Source of the DNA: DATHWB01 sp040905965 | Lineage (GTDB): Bacteria; Actinomycetota; Acidimicrobiia; Spongiisociales; ZC4RG35 | DNA: 64,000 bases | Direction of reading: 5' to 3' | NCBI GenBank assembly: GCA_040905965.1 | Contig: JBBDQP010000106.1 | Location: 1 to 64,000 of the forward strand | Shown here: positions 17,264 through 27,321 of the stretch, piece after piece | How positions within the stretch are numbered: the first letter of the stretch is position 1 | How the letters are laid out: every line of letters starts with the position of its first letter | Program-made: the position numbers and the translations under genes | The notes under the pieces: model-generated | What the model was told of the DNA's origin: nothing | The model's input: only the letters and a program-made list of their open reading frames with translations | Database searches by the model: none

Positions 17264-18030
17264 CAGGCGCAGTCGACGCAGATCCCGGCGGTTTCCGAGG
17301 CGAGACGGAGCGGCTTTGTCGTCCAACAGCTCTCACACGCGAAGGTCTCGGCGACGGCGGCCACCTTGGCCTTTGCCGTCTGCAACGTGCGGGTCCGGGT
17401 CACCGCAGGTAGGCGTTCGCGGCGGACGGGTGCGGGCTTGGTGCGGGCGACGAAATGGCGGGTCGGGTCGTGTTCCTTCTCCGCCGCCCACCAGAGGGCG
17501 TCGAGTGTCCAGAGGTCCGTGTCCACATCTGCTCTGACGAGCCCCAACATCTCGTTCACCCGAACGTAGGTCTCCCCGACGGTGGCGCCATCTGCCACCT
17601 CGGGCCACAGTCCGAGCCGGCGCATCGCAGACTCCGAGATCGTGTTCCACACTCCGTACTCGTCGGGATGTGTCACGAGGAGAATCGGAGACCAGACGTC
17701 GTGGTCGAATTCTCGAGGCTCACCGAGCTGGTCGATGCGTTCGGACAGAGGGACGTCGGTGTCCAGCAACTCCCCGATCATCGCTCGGACGGCTTCGAAA
17801 GAGCCGACCAGGCGGTCGGTGCGGCGCTGCAGGCCCCACCAGTGGCGGTTGTGCTCGAACAGCAGGAAGTCTGCGAGTTGGTCAGACGTCAGACGCGACG
17901 GGTTCGAGAAGACCGAACCCCACTGTCTGATCGCAGACTCTCGATCGCGGATCATCTGGACGACGTCGTTGTGGTTGCCGGCGTCCCGGAGTCGCCGGAG
18001 ATACCTGATGGGGTCGGTCGGTGAGGTCAT
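17263..18030 (-). CDS. uncharacterised protein with C-terminal zinc-ribbon-like cysteines
   Basis: 255 residues, no recognised family. The N-terminal half is charged and helical (LFEHNRHWWGLQRRTDRLV). The middle has HPDEYGVWNTISESAMRRLGLWP, reminiscent of segments in McrB-associated or restriction-like proteins where a nucleotide or base pocket is formed, but this is only a resemblance. The last 25 residues contain two Cys pairs (CESC and CVDC) separated by 15 residues, a likely zinc ribbon. Coupled to the HhH-GPD glycosylase gene, so a DNA-related role is plausible. Confidence 0.7.
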   Translation of the reverse strand: MTSPTDPIRYLRRLRDAGNHNDVVQMIRDRESAIRQWGSVFSNPSRLTSDQLADFLLFEHNRHWWGLQRRTDRLVGSFEAVRAMIGELLDTDVPLSERIDQLGEPREFDHDVWSPILLVTHPDEYGVWNTISESAMRRLGLWPEVADGATVGETYVRVNEMLGLVRADVDTDLWTLDALWWAAEKEHDPTRHFVARTKPAPVRRERLPAVTRTRTLQTAKAKVAAVAETFACESCWTTKPLRLASETAGICVDCA

Positions 18031-18066
18031 CGAGGCGCGGAGACTACGCCGGTGGTCGGGCGCGAA

Positions 18067-18099
18067 AGAAACCCCCTGCTGTCGGCAGCCGGGGGTTCC
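18067..18099 (-). terminator. intrinsic terminator of the small hydrophobic protein gene
   Basis: On the minus strand a stem of AACCCCC/GGGGGTT extended by GGCTGCC/GGCAGC-type pairs is followed by TTTCTTT. It lies 24-56 bp after the minus-strand stop at 18123 and ahead of the gene at 18030. Confidence 0.75.
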
Positions 18100-18122
18100 T
18101 TCTCCATCCGCTCAGACGCCGT

Positions 18123-18269
18123 TCAGACGGCTCGTGACTTGTTGCCCGTGATCGCTCCCCACACGAAGAGGACGAGGGCGATGATCAGAATCCAGCGCAG
18201 CGCCTCGAAGGCCAGTCCGACGCCGCCCAAGATGAGGGCGATGACGATCAATACGATTGCGAGTCCCAT
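18123..18269 (-). CDS. small hydrophobic membrane protein
   Basis: 48 residues with two hydrophobic segments (LAIVLIVIALILGGVGLAF and WILIIALVLFVWGAI) and a short basic tail. It resembles the small 'hydrophobic protein' family common in actinobacteria, with the internal LRW turn. AAAGGAGA precedes the ATG by 7 nt and a terminator follows. Function unknown; such proteins are often stress-induced. Confidence 0.75.
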   Translation of the reverse strand: MGLAIVLIVIALILGGVGLAFEALRWILIIALVLFVWGAITGNKSRAV

Positions 18270-18373
18270 GAGTGCTCTCCTTTGCCGTGCGACGTCCAGT
18301 CGACGTCGTGTCACGGTTCTTGACGATGCGTACACCCAGTCCGTACCCGGCGAACGCCACCCCTATACGTCAA

Positions 18374-18760
18374 TCATTCGCCGGGTGAGGCGCTCCAACC
18401 GGACCAGCGTTCCACGAAAATGCGGACCCACGGACCGGTCGGCGGAGTGGCCCGGTACTGGGGATACCGAGCTTCGAGTGCGGCTGCCTCCGAGGGCGGT
18501 TCGGCATCGATCGACGCCCTCCCGTCGGCACGAACCCACCAAAGTCGGTCCCAGTCGTCGGAGCGTTCATCGAACAGCACTGCGACTCTCGGCTCCGAGC
18601 GGATGTTCTCCAACCGTCGAAGCGGCCGCCCCGACTTCGGCTTGTGATCGACCGCGAAGATGATCACGTCTTCGACCACGGCGTGGACGATCGGTACGAC
18701 ATGCGGGCGGCCGTCCGGGGAGATCGTTGCCAGCGTGGCGAACCGGGTCCCGGCCGCCAA
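18374..18760 (-). CDS. PPOX-class F420-dependent oxidoreductase
   Basis: 128 residues of the split-barrel fold. RFATLATISPDGRPHVVPIVHAV, IFAVDHKPK and LRRLENIRSEPRVAVLFDERSDDWDRLWWVRADG fit the Rv0121-like F420-dependent group closely. A TTG at 18760 is the only usable start downstream of the neighbouring gene's stop; it makes the N-terminus about 10 residues shorter than relatives. The acyl-CoA ligase ends 17 bp upstream, so both are probably one transcript. Substrate unknown. Confidence 0.75.
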   Translation of the reverse strand: MAAGTRFATLATISPDGRPHVVPIVHAVVEDVIIFAVDHKPKSGRPLRRLENIRSEPRVAVLFDERSDDWDRLWWVRADGRASIDAEPPSEAAALEARYPQYRATPPTGPWVRIFVERWSGWSASPGE

Positions 18761-18777
18761 CGAGCGCCAGTCGACGG

Positions 18778-20325
18778 TCAGACAGCCCGCAATTCCCGGC
18801 GGAGGATCTTTCCCGAGGCGGACTTCGGGACGGCGTCGATGAACTCCACCATTCGGATCTTCTTGTAGGAGGCGACATGGTCGGCGACGAAGGCCATCAC
18901 CTCCTCAGCATCGAGTTCGGCTCCCGGCGCCTTCACCACGAACGCCTTCGGGACTTCCCCTGCCTCGATGTCCGGGACTCCGATCACGGCCGCATCGGCG
19001 ATGGCCGGATGAGTCAGGAGGATGCCCTCGAGTTCGGCAGGCGGGACCTGGAACCCCTTGTACTTGATGAGCTCCTTGAGTCGGTCGACGATGTAGAGGA
19101 ATCCGTCGGTGTCGAAGTGCCCGATGTCGCCCGTGTGAAGCCAGCCCTCTGAGTCGATGGTGGCGGCAGTCGCCTCGGCATTGTTCAGATAGCCCTTCAT
19201 CACTTGCGGACCTCGAATCCACAGTTCGCCGTCCTCTCCCGGGTCGGCATCGTCACCCGTTGCCGGGTCGACGATCCTGGTCTCCGTGTTGGAAATGGTG
19301 ACACCGACCGATGCCGGGTTGTACGAGCCTTCCGGCGTCGAATGGGTGACAGGACTGAGCTCGGTCATCCCGTATCCCTGGACGACCGCCACCCCCAACC
19401 GTCGTCGGGCATCGTCGGCGAGTTCGCCCGAGAGTGGCGCCGCTCCCGAGAAGATCAGCCGCAGGCTCGACACGTCGTAGTCGTCGACCATCGGGTGCTT
19501 AGCCAGCGCCAGCACGATGGGTGGCACCAGATACGCGATGGTGATGGCGTGATCCTGGAGGATCCGCAGGAACTCCGGCAGGTCGAATCGTGGCATCGTG
19601 ACCACCGTGCCCCCGCGGTAGATCACGTTGTTCATCAGGACCTGCATGCCGTAGATGTGGAAGAACGGGAGGACGGCGATCACCCGCTCCACACCGGGCT
19701 CCACCCGGAGGATGTGTTCGGTCTGGGCCATGTTCGCCGTCAGGTTGCGGTGGGTCAGCATCACGCCTTTGGGAAGACCGGTGGTCCCGGAGGAGTACGG
19801 GAGCACGACGACGTCCTCGGCCGTGTCCACCTCGGCATGGCCTCCGAATGGCTCGGCGGCGAGGACTTCGGAGAATGGGATGTGCTCGTCGGTCTCACCG
19901 ATCACGACGATGTCGGTCACGTTGCTGTCGGCGGCGGCTGCGACGGCCGTCTCGACGAACATCGGGATCGTCACGAGAAGCGTCGCCCCCGAATCCTGCA
20001 GTTGGAACGCGACTTCTTCAGGCCCGTACGTCGGGTTGATCGTGGTGACCGTTCCTCCCACGGTGGCCGCACCGTGGAAGGTGAGGAAGTACTCGGGCAG
20101 GTTGGGCAGGAGGATTCCGAGAACGTCGCCGTGCCCGAATCCGCGCCCAGCCAGCCATCCGGCGAACCTCCTGGTGCCGTCGGCGAGTTGGGAGTACGTG
20201 TACGTCCGGCCGGTCGGACCGTCGATGATTGCGGGGTGATCGCCGAGTTCGTCGACGCGCTGCAGCACGAAGGGTGTGACGGGCTGCGTGGGGATCTCGA
20301 CATCAGGAAAGGGGCTCGTGTACAT
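18778..20325 (-). CDS. AMP-dependent acyl-CoA synthetase (4-coumarate-CoA ligase-like)
   Basis: 515 residues of the ANL superfamily. P-loop YSSGTTGLPKG (about 176-186), FFHIYGM, the adenine motif GYGMTELSPVTHS, GELWIRGPQVMKGY, the hinge YIVDRLKELIKYKGFQVPPAELE and the C-terminal catalytic Lys in PKSASGKILRRELR. Such enzymes activate aryl or fatty carboxylates to CoA thioesters. With the nearby thiolase and SDRs it could feed a beta-oxidation-like route. Divergent from the secreted-protein gene at 20450. Confidence 0.92.
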   Translation of the reverse strand: MYTSPFPDVEIPTQPVTPFVLQRVDELGDHPAIIDGPTGRTYTYSQLADGTRRFAGWLAGRGFGHGDVLGILLPNLPEYFLTFHGAATVGGTVTTINPTYGPEEVAFQLQDSGATLLVTIPMFVETAVAAAADSNVTDIVVIGETDEHIPFSEVLAAEPFGGHAEVDTAEDVVVLPYSSGTTGLPKGVMLTHRNLTANMAQTEHILRVEPGVERVIAVLPFFHIYGMQVLMNNVIYRGGTVVTMPRFDLPEFLRILQDHAITIAYLVPPIVLALAKHPMVDDYDVSSLRLIFSGAAPLSGELADDARRRLGVAVVQGYGMTELSPVTHSTPEGSYNPASVGVTISNTETRIVDPATGDDADPGEDGELWIRGPQVMKGYLNNAEATAATIDSEGWLHTGDIGHFDTDGFLYIVDRLKELIKYKGFQVPPAELEGILLTHPAIADAAVIGVPDIEAGEVPKAFVVKAPGAELDAEEVMAFVADHVASYKKIRMVEFIDAVPKSASGKILRRELRAV

Positions 20326-20449
20326 CGTGCGGCTCCAGGTTCGGGCACCGCCGACGATAGGCGGGGCGCGCGATGTGAGGCCGTCTCAGAGGCCTGTTGC
20401 GCCAACGCCGAATCCGGTCGAAGATGGTGCATCGAATCTCGGAGGTCGC

Positions 20450-20992
20450 GTGCGATTCAGACAGGTGAACGTCGTTCTTGCCCTCGCGGCATTTCCTCTC
20501 CTGGCGGCGCTGCCAGCGCTCGGGAGCGTGACGCCGCCGTGCAACGGGTCCGTCACGATCGGTGGAGCCACGTACGGCCCGGACAACGACACCCCGGGCG
20601 ATCCGATCATCGTCCCGGCCGACAAGTCAGGAGTTGTCGGAGTCTGGATGGGGACAACTGGCACTCCGATCACCGACCATTCCGGATCCGTCGGCATCGT
20701 GGTTGGACCCTCGACAGTCGAACTGGCCAGTTGGAGCGGTGAGAATGCCGATCTGGAGACCACGGCAGAGGGCGACTTTTCCCTCGCCGAGCTCCCTTCG
20801 TTCGTTCAGTCGCTCACCGGCCTCTACGAGGTGACGGCAACCCACTCCGGCAACGGCGGAAGCTGTGACGGCTCGGTGATGGTGAAGCTCGAAGGAAACG
20901 CGGCAGCCACTCCCGTTGGCGCCGCCTCCATCGGAGGAACTGTTGCTGCCGCGCTGGGCCTGGCATTCGCAGGAAGGGGGAAGGCAGTATGA
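20450..20992 (+). CDS. secreted or membrane-anchored protein of unknown function
   Basis: 180 residues. Signal peptide at the N-terminus (VVLALAAFPLLAALPALG), an extracellular beta-rich domain of about 120 residues with two Cys (CNGSV and CDGSV, possibly a disulphide), and a C-terminal hydrophobic helix ending in a short basic tail, as for a C-terminally anchored surface protein. GTG 20450 follows GGAGG at 4 nt. The stop overlaps the next ATG (ATGA). Confidence 0.7.
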   Translation: MRFRQVNVVLALAAFPLLAALPALGSVTPPCNGSVTIGGATYGPDNDTPGDPIIVPADKSGVVGVWMGTTGTPITDHSGSVGIVVGPSTVELASWSGENADLETTAEGDFSLAELPSFVQSLTGLYEVTATHSGNGGSCDGSVMVKLEGNAAATPVGAASIGGTVAAALGLAFAGRGKAV

Positions 20993-21171
20993 AGGGCCGT
21001 CCTGTTCTCGGTGTGATCAGCGGACTGTTCTTCGGTCTCTTCGTCGCAGTCATGCTCCAACAATTCGGCATCTGGCCGCTGGACACCGTTTCCCTGATCG
21101 GGCTGCCGATCGTCGGTGTGATCATTGGCCTGGTGCTGGCCAAGACCGCCCCCCTTTCCAAGAAGAACTGA
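20989..21171 (+). CDS. small two-helix membrane protein
   Basis: 60 residues with two membrane helices (VLGVISGLFFGLFVAVMLQ and LIGLPIVGVIIGLVLAK) around a short loop and a basic C-terminus. It overlaps the upstream secreted-protein gene by 4 bp, so the two are translationally coupled and may interact at the membrane. No known family recognised. Confidence 0.7.
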   Translation: MKGRPVLGVISGLFFGLFVAVMLQQFGIWPLDTVSLIGLPIVGVIIGLVLAKTAPLSKKN

Positions 21172-21281
21172 CGCGGCCGAGTTGGGCCCGGGGTCCCCGG
21201 GGGAACCGGTGTTGCGACGCGAGCGAAAGTCCTCGGATGTTTCCCTGAACTCCCGGTCGCATCGTGCCGATGGGAGACGAG

Positions 21282-23449
21282 ATGTCTGCAGGAACGCCTC
21301 TTCGACGCGCCGCCATCGTGGAATGGCTGGTCCGGCTCGCGCCCGATTCGCTCGGCATCGGACCGGCGGCTGTCGACGGAGCCGCCGAACCCGCCGGCCC
21401 GAAGAGTGTCCAGATGGCGGTCGCCACATCCTCCATCGTCATCCACTCCGGGATGTACCTCTACAGCGGACTGTCCGGTTTCCTGTGGGTCGCCCTGCTC
21501 TCCTTGGCGTATCTCGTTGTCGGGATTCCGCTCTCCTTCCGTGCCGCCGAGATTTCATCGACCTTCGCGACTTGGATCGATCTCCTCACTCTGTGCCTCG
21601 CCGCCGTCTTGTTGGGGGATCCCTCGACCCTGGTGGCGTGGTTTCCGCTGGTGGTGGTCGCCAACCTCCTCTACGTGTCCACCGTCCAGGCGATACGCAA
21701 CATGGTGGCGATGGCGAGCTTCGCGGCAGCCTTCTTCGTGGTCGCCGCTCGTTTCTCGGACCGGCTCTTCACGGCTGAGATCCTCCGTGTGTACTTCGCC
21801 GCCACGCTTCTGATGTGGCTGGCCTCGTCGGCGGTCTACGCGATGGCGGTGGGTGGGGCAGTGGCGAGACGTGAGGCAGCGATCTCGGACGCCCTGGCCC
21901 AGCGCGACGCCGCCGAGCTACGGGCGCGTACCGACGCCGCCCAACTGCGGGCGGTTCTCGAGGAGGCTCCGATCGGACTTCTGCTGCAGGCAGCAGGCGA
22001 GTCGTTCGTGTACGGCAACGCGCCGGCCCTCGAGATGCTGGACTTGACGCTCGATGAACTGCTCAACTCGGGTGCTGCCTCGGCGATGGAACCCGCCACG
22101 CGCGATCTGGTCGAAGGCGAGATCGTCGCCGCTCGTCAGACCGGCAAGCCGTTTCAGGTCGAATATCAGACCATCGGTGGCCGGATCCTCGAGCTGCGCG
22201 GACGTCACGTCGAACTAAACGAAGGATTCGCCACCGTCACGGCGCTGCGNNNNNNNNNNNNNNNNNNNNNNNNNNNNNNNNNNNNNNNNNNNNNNNNNNN
22301 NNNNNNNNNNNNNNNNNNNNNNNNNNNNNNNNNNNNNNNNNNNNNNNNNTGCGCGGACGTCACGTCGAACTAAACGAAGGATTCGCCACCGTCACGGCGC
22401 TGCGTGACCTCACCCCGGAACGGGACGCTCATCGGCACATTGCACGGCTCCGCACCCTGGTCGAGAACAGCGAGACCCACATGATCGTGTGGGATTCGCA
22501 CGGTGAGATCCTCATCGGGAACCGGGTGTTCCGCGACTTGTGGAACAGCGGTGAGCCGGTCGTCGGACGGTCAATCGTGGAGTTGGTCGGTGAACAGATG
22601 CGTCCATTCGTCGAGATGGATCTTCTCGAAGAGGAGAGGACGTACGAGCGGCCCGGAATCCTGCCTGACGGATCAGAGACATGGATCTCGATCGCCATTT
22701 TCGACTTCCAGGATCCGTTCGACGGACGGTGGCTGCGCGCGGCGTCGGTGCGGGATCTCGCCGAGGTGGCGCTCGCTCGCCGGCAGCTGGAGGAGCTGGT
22801 GGCCAACAAGAACCAGTTCATCGCATCCGTCAGCCACGAACTGCGGACGCCGCTGACCGTGGTTGTGGGCCTGGCGGCCGAGATGGCCTCCGACCCCTCC
22901 GCTCTCGCTCCCGAGGAGATCGCCGAGTTCTCATCGCTCATCGCGGGACAGGCCACCGAGGTGGCAGCGCTGGTCGAAGATCTGTTGACGATGGCTCGGG
23001 CCGATGCTGGCGTGCTCTCGATCTCCCCCCAGGTGCTGAAACTGCAGGAGTGTGTCGGGGAGGTCATCGAAGGGCTCCCGCGTGAACTGCGCGGCCGGGT
23101 CACCTGGGTGCCAGGGGCCGACTCGAACGTGCATGCCGATCCAGTGCGCGTGCGCCAGATCGTCCGCAATCTCCTCACCAACGCCGGGCGGCACGGCGGG
23201 CCACGTATCGAGATCGAGGTTCAGAGTGGCGTCACCGTCGTCAGGGATGACGGGCCGCCGGTGCCGGAGAGCGAACGGGAACGCATGTTTCAGGCGTACG
23301 AGAGGGTGCATGACCACGCCGGTACCCCTGACTCGGTGGGTCTTGGGCTCACCGTGTGTCGTCGGCTGAGCCAGCTCATGGGTGGGGATGTCGTCTACAC
23401 GCACGACGGCACCTGGTCCACCTTCAGCTTGACCCTCGTCGAGGTTTGA
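21282..23449 (+). CDS. membrane-bound PAS sensor histidine kinase
   Basis: The gene is split by an artefactual 100-N gap; after collapsing a 55-bp duplicate the frame is continuous and encodes about 670 residues. Order: five or six membrane helices (about 45-190), a short coiled coil, two PAS-like domains, HisKA with the phospho-acceptor in SVSHELRTP, then HATPase_c with RNLLTNAGRHG (N box), RDDGPPVP in place of the usual DNGPGI (weakened G1 box) and SVGLGLTV (G2). No response regulator gene is adjacent, so the partner is unknown. ATG 21282 is preferred because GGGAGA lies just upstream; in-frame GTG 21264 and ATG 21270 are alternatives. Confidence 0.85.
22195..22404. other. assembly gap with duplicated flanks (false gap)
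   Basis: Ns fill 22250-22349. The 55 bases at 22195-22249 are repeated identically at 22350-22404, directly on the other side. Removing one copy and the Ns shifts the frame by 155 bases, which exactly joins the upstream and downstream kinase reading frames. The gap is therefore an unmerged contig overlap. Confidence 0.95.
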
Positions 23450-23489
23450 CCGAGAAGTGGTCGGCGGGCCTGCCGATCCACTGAGGGTG

Positions 23490-26054
23490 TTATTTGCCGA
23501 TTCGGTCCCGGCGGGCTTGCAGAAGTTCGGCGGCTCGCTCCAGGCTGATCGACTCGGGGGTGTCCCCCTTGCGCAGCGAGGCATTCACGTCGCCGTCCGT
23601 GACGTACGGGCCGTATCGCCCATTCCGAACCGTGACCGACTTCTTCGAGACCGGATCCTCGCCCAGTTCGCGAAGCGGACCTGCCGCCTTCTGACCTCTC
23701 CGTCGCGGAGGTTCGGCGAGAAGCTTCAGTGCCTCTTCGACGGTGAGAGTGAACAACTGATCCTCTGCTTCGAGGGATCGGCGGTCGTCACCGCGTTGGA
23801 TGTAGGGGCCGTATCGGCCGTTGAGGGCGAGGATGTCGACGCCTGCTTCGTCCTGGCCCACCGTCCGGGGAAGGGACAGAAGCTGGAGCGCATCGTCGAG
23901 GGACAGCGCGTCGAGTTCCATCGTCTTGAGGAGGCTCGCCCGTTTCGGCTTCTCCTTCGACCCCTCCTCGACCTCGCCCAACTGCACGTACGCGCCGAAT
24001 CGTCCGGTGCGTCCGAGCACGACCAACCCGGAGTCCGGGTCGGTGCCGAGGATCTTGTCCCCCCGCGACTGGTCGTCGATGAGCTGGTTCGCCTTCTCGA
24101 TCGTCACTTCGTCCGGGGCGAGATCATCGGGGATCGACCCCCGGTCCTCTCCCCGCTCGACATATGGGCCGTACCGACCGACGCGGGCGATGATCTCACG
24201 TCCCTGGTCGTCCGCTCCGATCGGGATCGAGTTGACCGCCCGGGCGTCGATCTCACCGAGTCGTTGCTCGATGGTCGCCTTCAGGCCTTCGTCGCCCAGA
24301 TAGAACTGGGTGAGCCACGGGACCCGATCTTGATCGCCTGAGGCGATCTCGTCGAGGTCGTCTTCCATGCGGGCGGTGAACTCGTAGTCGACGAGGTTCG
24401 GGAAACTCTGCTCCAGCAGCGTCACGACGGCGAAGGCCGTGAAGGTCGGGATCAGCGTCTGCCCTCGTTTGAACACGTATCCGGCGTCCTGGATCCGGGA
24501 CATGATCGAGGCGTAGGTCGAAGGGCGACCCACGCCGAGCTCTTCGAGGCGCTGGACGAGCGAGGCCTCGTTGTATCGCCGGGGCGGCTGGGTTTCGTGG
24601 CCGGCCGGCTCGAGAGCAATGACGGCGAGCGCATCACCCTCCTCGACCCCAGGCAGCGGGGATTCGGAGTCGTCGGCATCGCCGGTATCGACCGACTCGA
24701 CGTAGACCTTGAGGAAGCCAGGGAAGTGGATGACGCGCCCGGAAGCGGAGAACTCCGCATCCCTCCCGTCAGAGGCAGTGGCGCCGAACCGGATCGAAAG
24801 GGACTCGCCTCTGGCATCGGGCATCTGCGAGGCGATCGTCCGCTTCCAGATCAGCTCGTACAGCTGGGCCTCGTCGCCTCCGAGTTCGGTCCGCACCTGG
24901 GCCGGGGTCTTCCACGACTCGCCCGCCGGTCGGATGGCCTCGTGCGCTTCCTGGGCGTTCTTGGTCTTCCCGCTGTAGGTGCGAGGCGACGGCAGGACGT
25001 AGTCGGCGCCGAACTGCTTGCCGATCTCGGTGCGGGCTGTTGCGATCGCCGACTCGGCGAGCGACACCGAGTCGGTCCGCATGTAGGTGATATAGCCGTT
25101 CTCGTACAGCCGCTGGGCCACGGACATGGTGCGGGCCGAGGTGTATCGAAGTTTGCGGGCCGCTTCTTGCTGCATGGTCGACGTCCGGAACGGTGCGTAC
25201 GGTCGCCGCGTGTAGGGCTTCGTGTCAGTGGATCTGACCGCGAACTCGGCGTTCTCGAGCGCGGTGGCGAGGTTGGCTGCGGTGTCCGAGTCGAGCACGG
25301 TCACGTCGTTCTGAACGTTGCCGAGGGAGTCGAAATCCCGACCGGATGCGACGCGTGACCCGTCGAGCGCCACCAGAGAACCGGTGAACTGGGTGGAGTC
25401 GCCGGGCTTTTCGAAGGTCCCCTCGAGGTCCCAGTACCCGGCCGAGCGGAACGCCATTCGCTCTCGTTCGCGTTCGACGATGATCCTCACCGCCACCGAC
25501 TGGACCCGTCCGGCGCTCAGTCCGCGCGCCACTTTGAGCCACAGAACTCTGGACACGTCGTATCCGACCAGACGGTCGAGAATCCGTCGCGCCTCTTGTG
25601 CGTCGACCAATTGGGTGTCGATGTCTCTCGGATTGTCGAAGGCCTGGCGGATCGCCGACTCGGTGATCTCGTGGAAGACCATTCGCTTCACCGGGACCTT
25701 CGGCTTCAGGACCTCTGCCAGGTGCCAGGCGATGGCTTCGCCTTCCCGATCCTCGTCGGTGGCGAGGTAGACCTCGTCGACTCCTTCCAACGCCTTCTTC
25801 AACTTCTTGACGTGATCGCGAGAACGGCTCGACAGGACATACACGGGGTCGAATCCGTCGTCGACGTTGACGGCGAGATAGGCCCACGGTTCCTTGCGGT
25901 AGCGCTCGGGGAGGTCCTTGGCCGATCCGGGCAGGTCCCGGATGTGGCCCATCGACGCCTCGACCACGATTTCGTCATCGGACATCCCGCGAAGGAACTG
26001 GCCGATCGATTTGGCCTTGGTGGGGGATTCGACGATGACGAGTGAACGGGTCAC
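23490..26054 (-). CDS. topA: DNA topoisomerase I
   Basis: 854 residues, type IA topoisomerase that relaxes negative supercoils. TOPRIM domain at the N-terminus (VIVESPTKAKSI; later DEDREGEAIAWH), active-site Tyr324 in GYITYMRTDS, and a C-terminal tail of four repeated modules each with GRYGPYV/GRFGAYV, the actinobacterial style without zinc fingers. GTG 26054 is the start, diverging from the MFS gene by about 90 bp. Confidence 0.97.
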   Translation of the reverse strand: MTRSLVIVESPTKAKSIGQFLRGMSDDEIVVEASMGHIRDLPGSAKDLPERYRKEPWAYLAVNVDDGFDPVYVLSSRSRDHVKKLKKALEGVDEVYLATDEDREGEAIAWHLAEVLKPKVPVKRMVFHEITESAIRQAFDNPRDIDTQLVDAQEARRILDRLVGYDVSRVLWLKVARGLSAGRVQSVAVRIIVERERERMAFRSAGYWDLEGTFEKPGDSTQFTGSLVALDGSRVASGRDFDSLGNVQNDVTVLDSDTAANLATALENAEFAVRSTDTKPYTRRPYAPFRTSTMQQEAARKLRYTSARTMSVAQRLYENGYITYMRTDSVSLAESAIATARTEIGKQFGADYVLPSPRTYSGKTKNAQEAHEAIRPAGESWKTPAQVRTELGGDEAQLYELIWKRTIASQMPDARGESLSIRFGATASDGRDAEFSASGRVIHFPGFLKVYVESVDTGDADDSESPLPGVEEGDALAVIALEPAGHETQPPRRYNEASLVQRLEELGVGRPSTYASIMSRIQDAGYVFKRGQTLIPTFTAFAVVTLLEQSFPNLVDYEFTARMEDDLDEIASGDQDRVPWLTQFYLGDEGLKATIEQRLGEIDARAVNSIPIGADDQGREIIARVGRYGPYVERGEDRGSIPDDLAPDEVTIEKANQLIDDQSRGDKILGTDPDSGLVVLGRTGRFGAYVQLGEVEEGSKEKPKRASLLKTMELDALSLDDALQLLSLPRTVGQDEAGVDILALNGRYGPYIQRGDDRRSLEAEDQLFTLTVEEALKLLAEPPRRRGQKAAGPLRELGEDPVSKKSVTVRNGRYGPYVTDGDVNASLRKGDTPESISLERAAELLQARRDRIGK

Positions 26055-26146
26055 GGCGGCGGAAGGTACGGGAGCCGTTCGCGAAATGTCAACCTTCGAT
26101 CCCGCTCACCCCCCAAAGTCATGGGGTCGGTAGCCTCTCGAACGAC

Positions 26147-27321
26147 GTGGACGAATCGATTGCCCGAATCCGGGGTTCCGAGCTGATACGACGGGGGCCG
26201 TTCGCCCGTCTTTGGTGGGCGTCAACGATCTCGGCCCTCGGTGATTGGGTCACGCTCTTCGCCACTTTCTCGCTGGCGGCGAGCATCGCCGGGAACGGAC
26301 CGAACGCCTCGCTGGCGATTCTCGTTCCGCTCGTGGCGCGCTTTCTCCCTGGCGTGATCATCGGCGTGGTCGGGGGTGTGCTGGCGGACCGATGGAACCG
26401 CAAGACGGCGATGATCGTCTCGGACTTCGGACGGGCGGCTCTCGTGCTGGTCCTCGTCTTCGTCGGCAACTACCGGGATCTGTTCCTGATCACCTTCGCC
26501 ATCGAGGTGCTGTCGCTGCTTCGCCAGCCGGCGCGGGAGGCGGTCGTCCCGCAGCTCGTCCCGAAACGGCATCTGATGGCAGCGAACGGGCTGAACCTGC
26601 TCGGTGCGTACGGCACTGCTCCGATCGGCGCCGCCATGTTCGCCCTCTTCGCGGAGGTGGGAGTCGAGTTCTTCCAGGTCTTCGCCTTCGCCTCGGCGGT
26701 CGCAGCCGCGTTCGCCTTCGACACGATCACCTTCCTCGTCTCCGGGCTGATCACCGTCACGATTCCGATTCAGAAGATCAAGCTGTCCAAGGAGCGAACG
26801 CGGACCGGCGGATTCGATTATCGGGCGCCGATGCGCGACATGGTCGAGGGTTTCAAGTTCGTGCTGGTGTATCCGGCAGTTCGACGGATGGTCGTCGGGA
26901 TGGCCCTGGGGCTGTTCGGCGGCGGAGCGCTGTTCGTGCTCGGCCAGCCTTTCTCGAAGCAGGTGCTGTTGGCGGGAGACACCGGGTACGGAATCATCGT
27001 CACCGCCCTCGGCGTCGGCGTCGCGCTCGGCATGGGAACGATGACGGCCCTCGGCAAGCGAGTCGAGCGGAGGGAGGCGCTCTTCGCCGTTTCGCTCACG
27101 TTGGCGGGTATTGCGATCACGTTGGCCGGACTGTCCGCCACTGTCGTTGGGGTTTCCGGTTGGGTGTTCGTCGCCGGCGTCGGGACCGGAGTCGCATATG
27201 TCACAGGCTTCACGCATCTTCACCTCGTGATCACAGACGACATCCGCGGCCGGACCTTCGCCGCGTTGTACGCGTCGGCTCGTCTCGCCCTCCTGGCGTC
27301 TTTCGGCCTGGCAGCCGTCGG
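26147..27321 (+). CDS. MFS transporter, 3' end lost in gap
   Basis: Major facilitator superfamily protein of the macrolide-efflux (MefA/EntS-like) type: FARLWWASTISALGDWV at the N-terminus, VGGVLADRWNRKTAMIVSD as the loop 2-3 motif, and about ten hydrophobic helices before the Ns. GTG 26147 has TAGCCT (26131-26136) 10 nt upstream and no ribosome site. The remaining C-terminus lies in the gap at 27322-27421. Substrate unknown. Confidence 0.83.

Noticed and set aside
22195..22404. Tandem 55-bp duplication inside the kinase gene
   Set aside because: Exactly flanks a run of Ns and breaks the frame; far better explained by an unmerged contig overlap.
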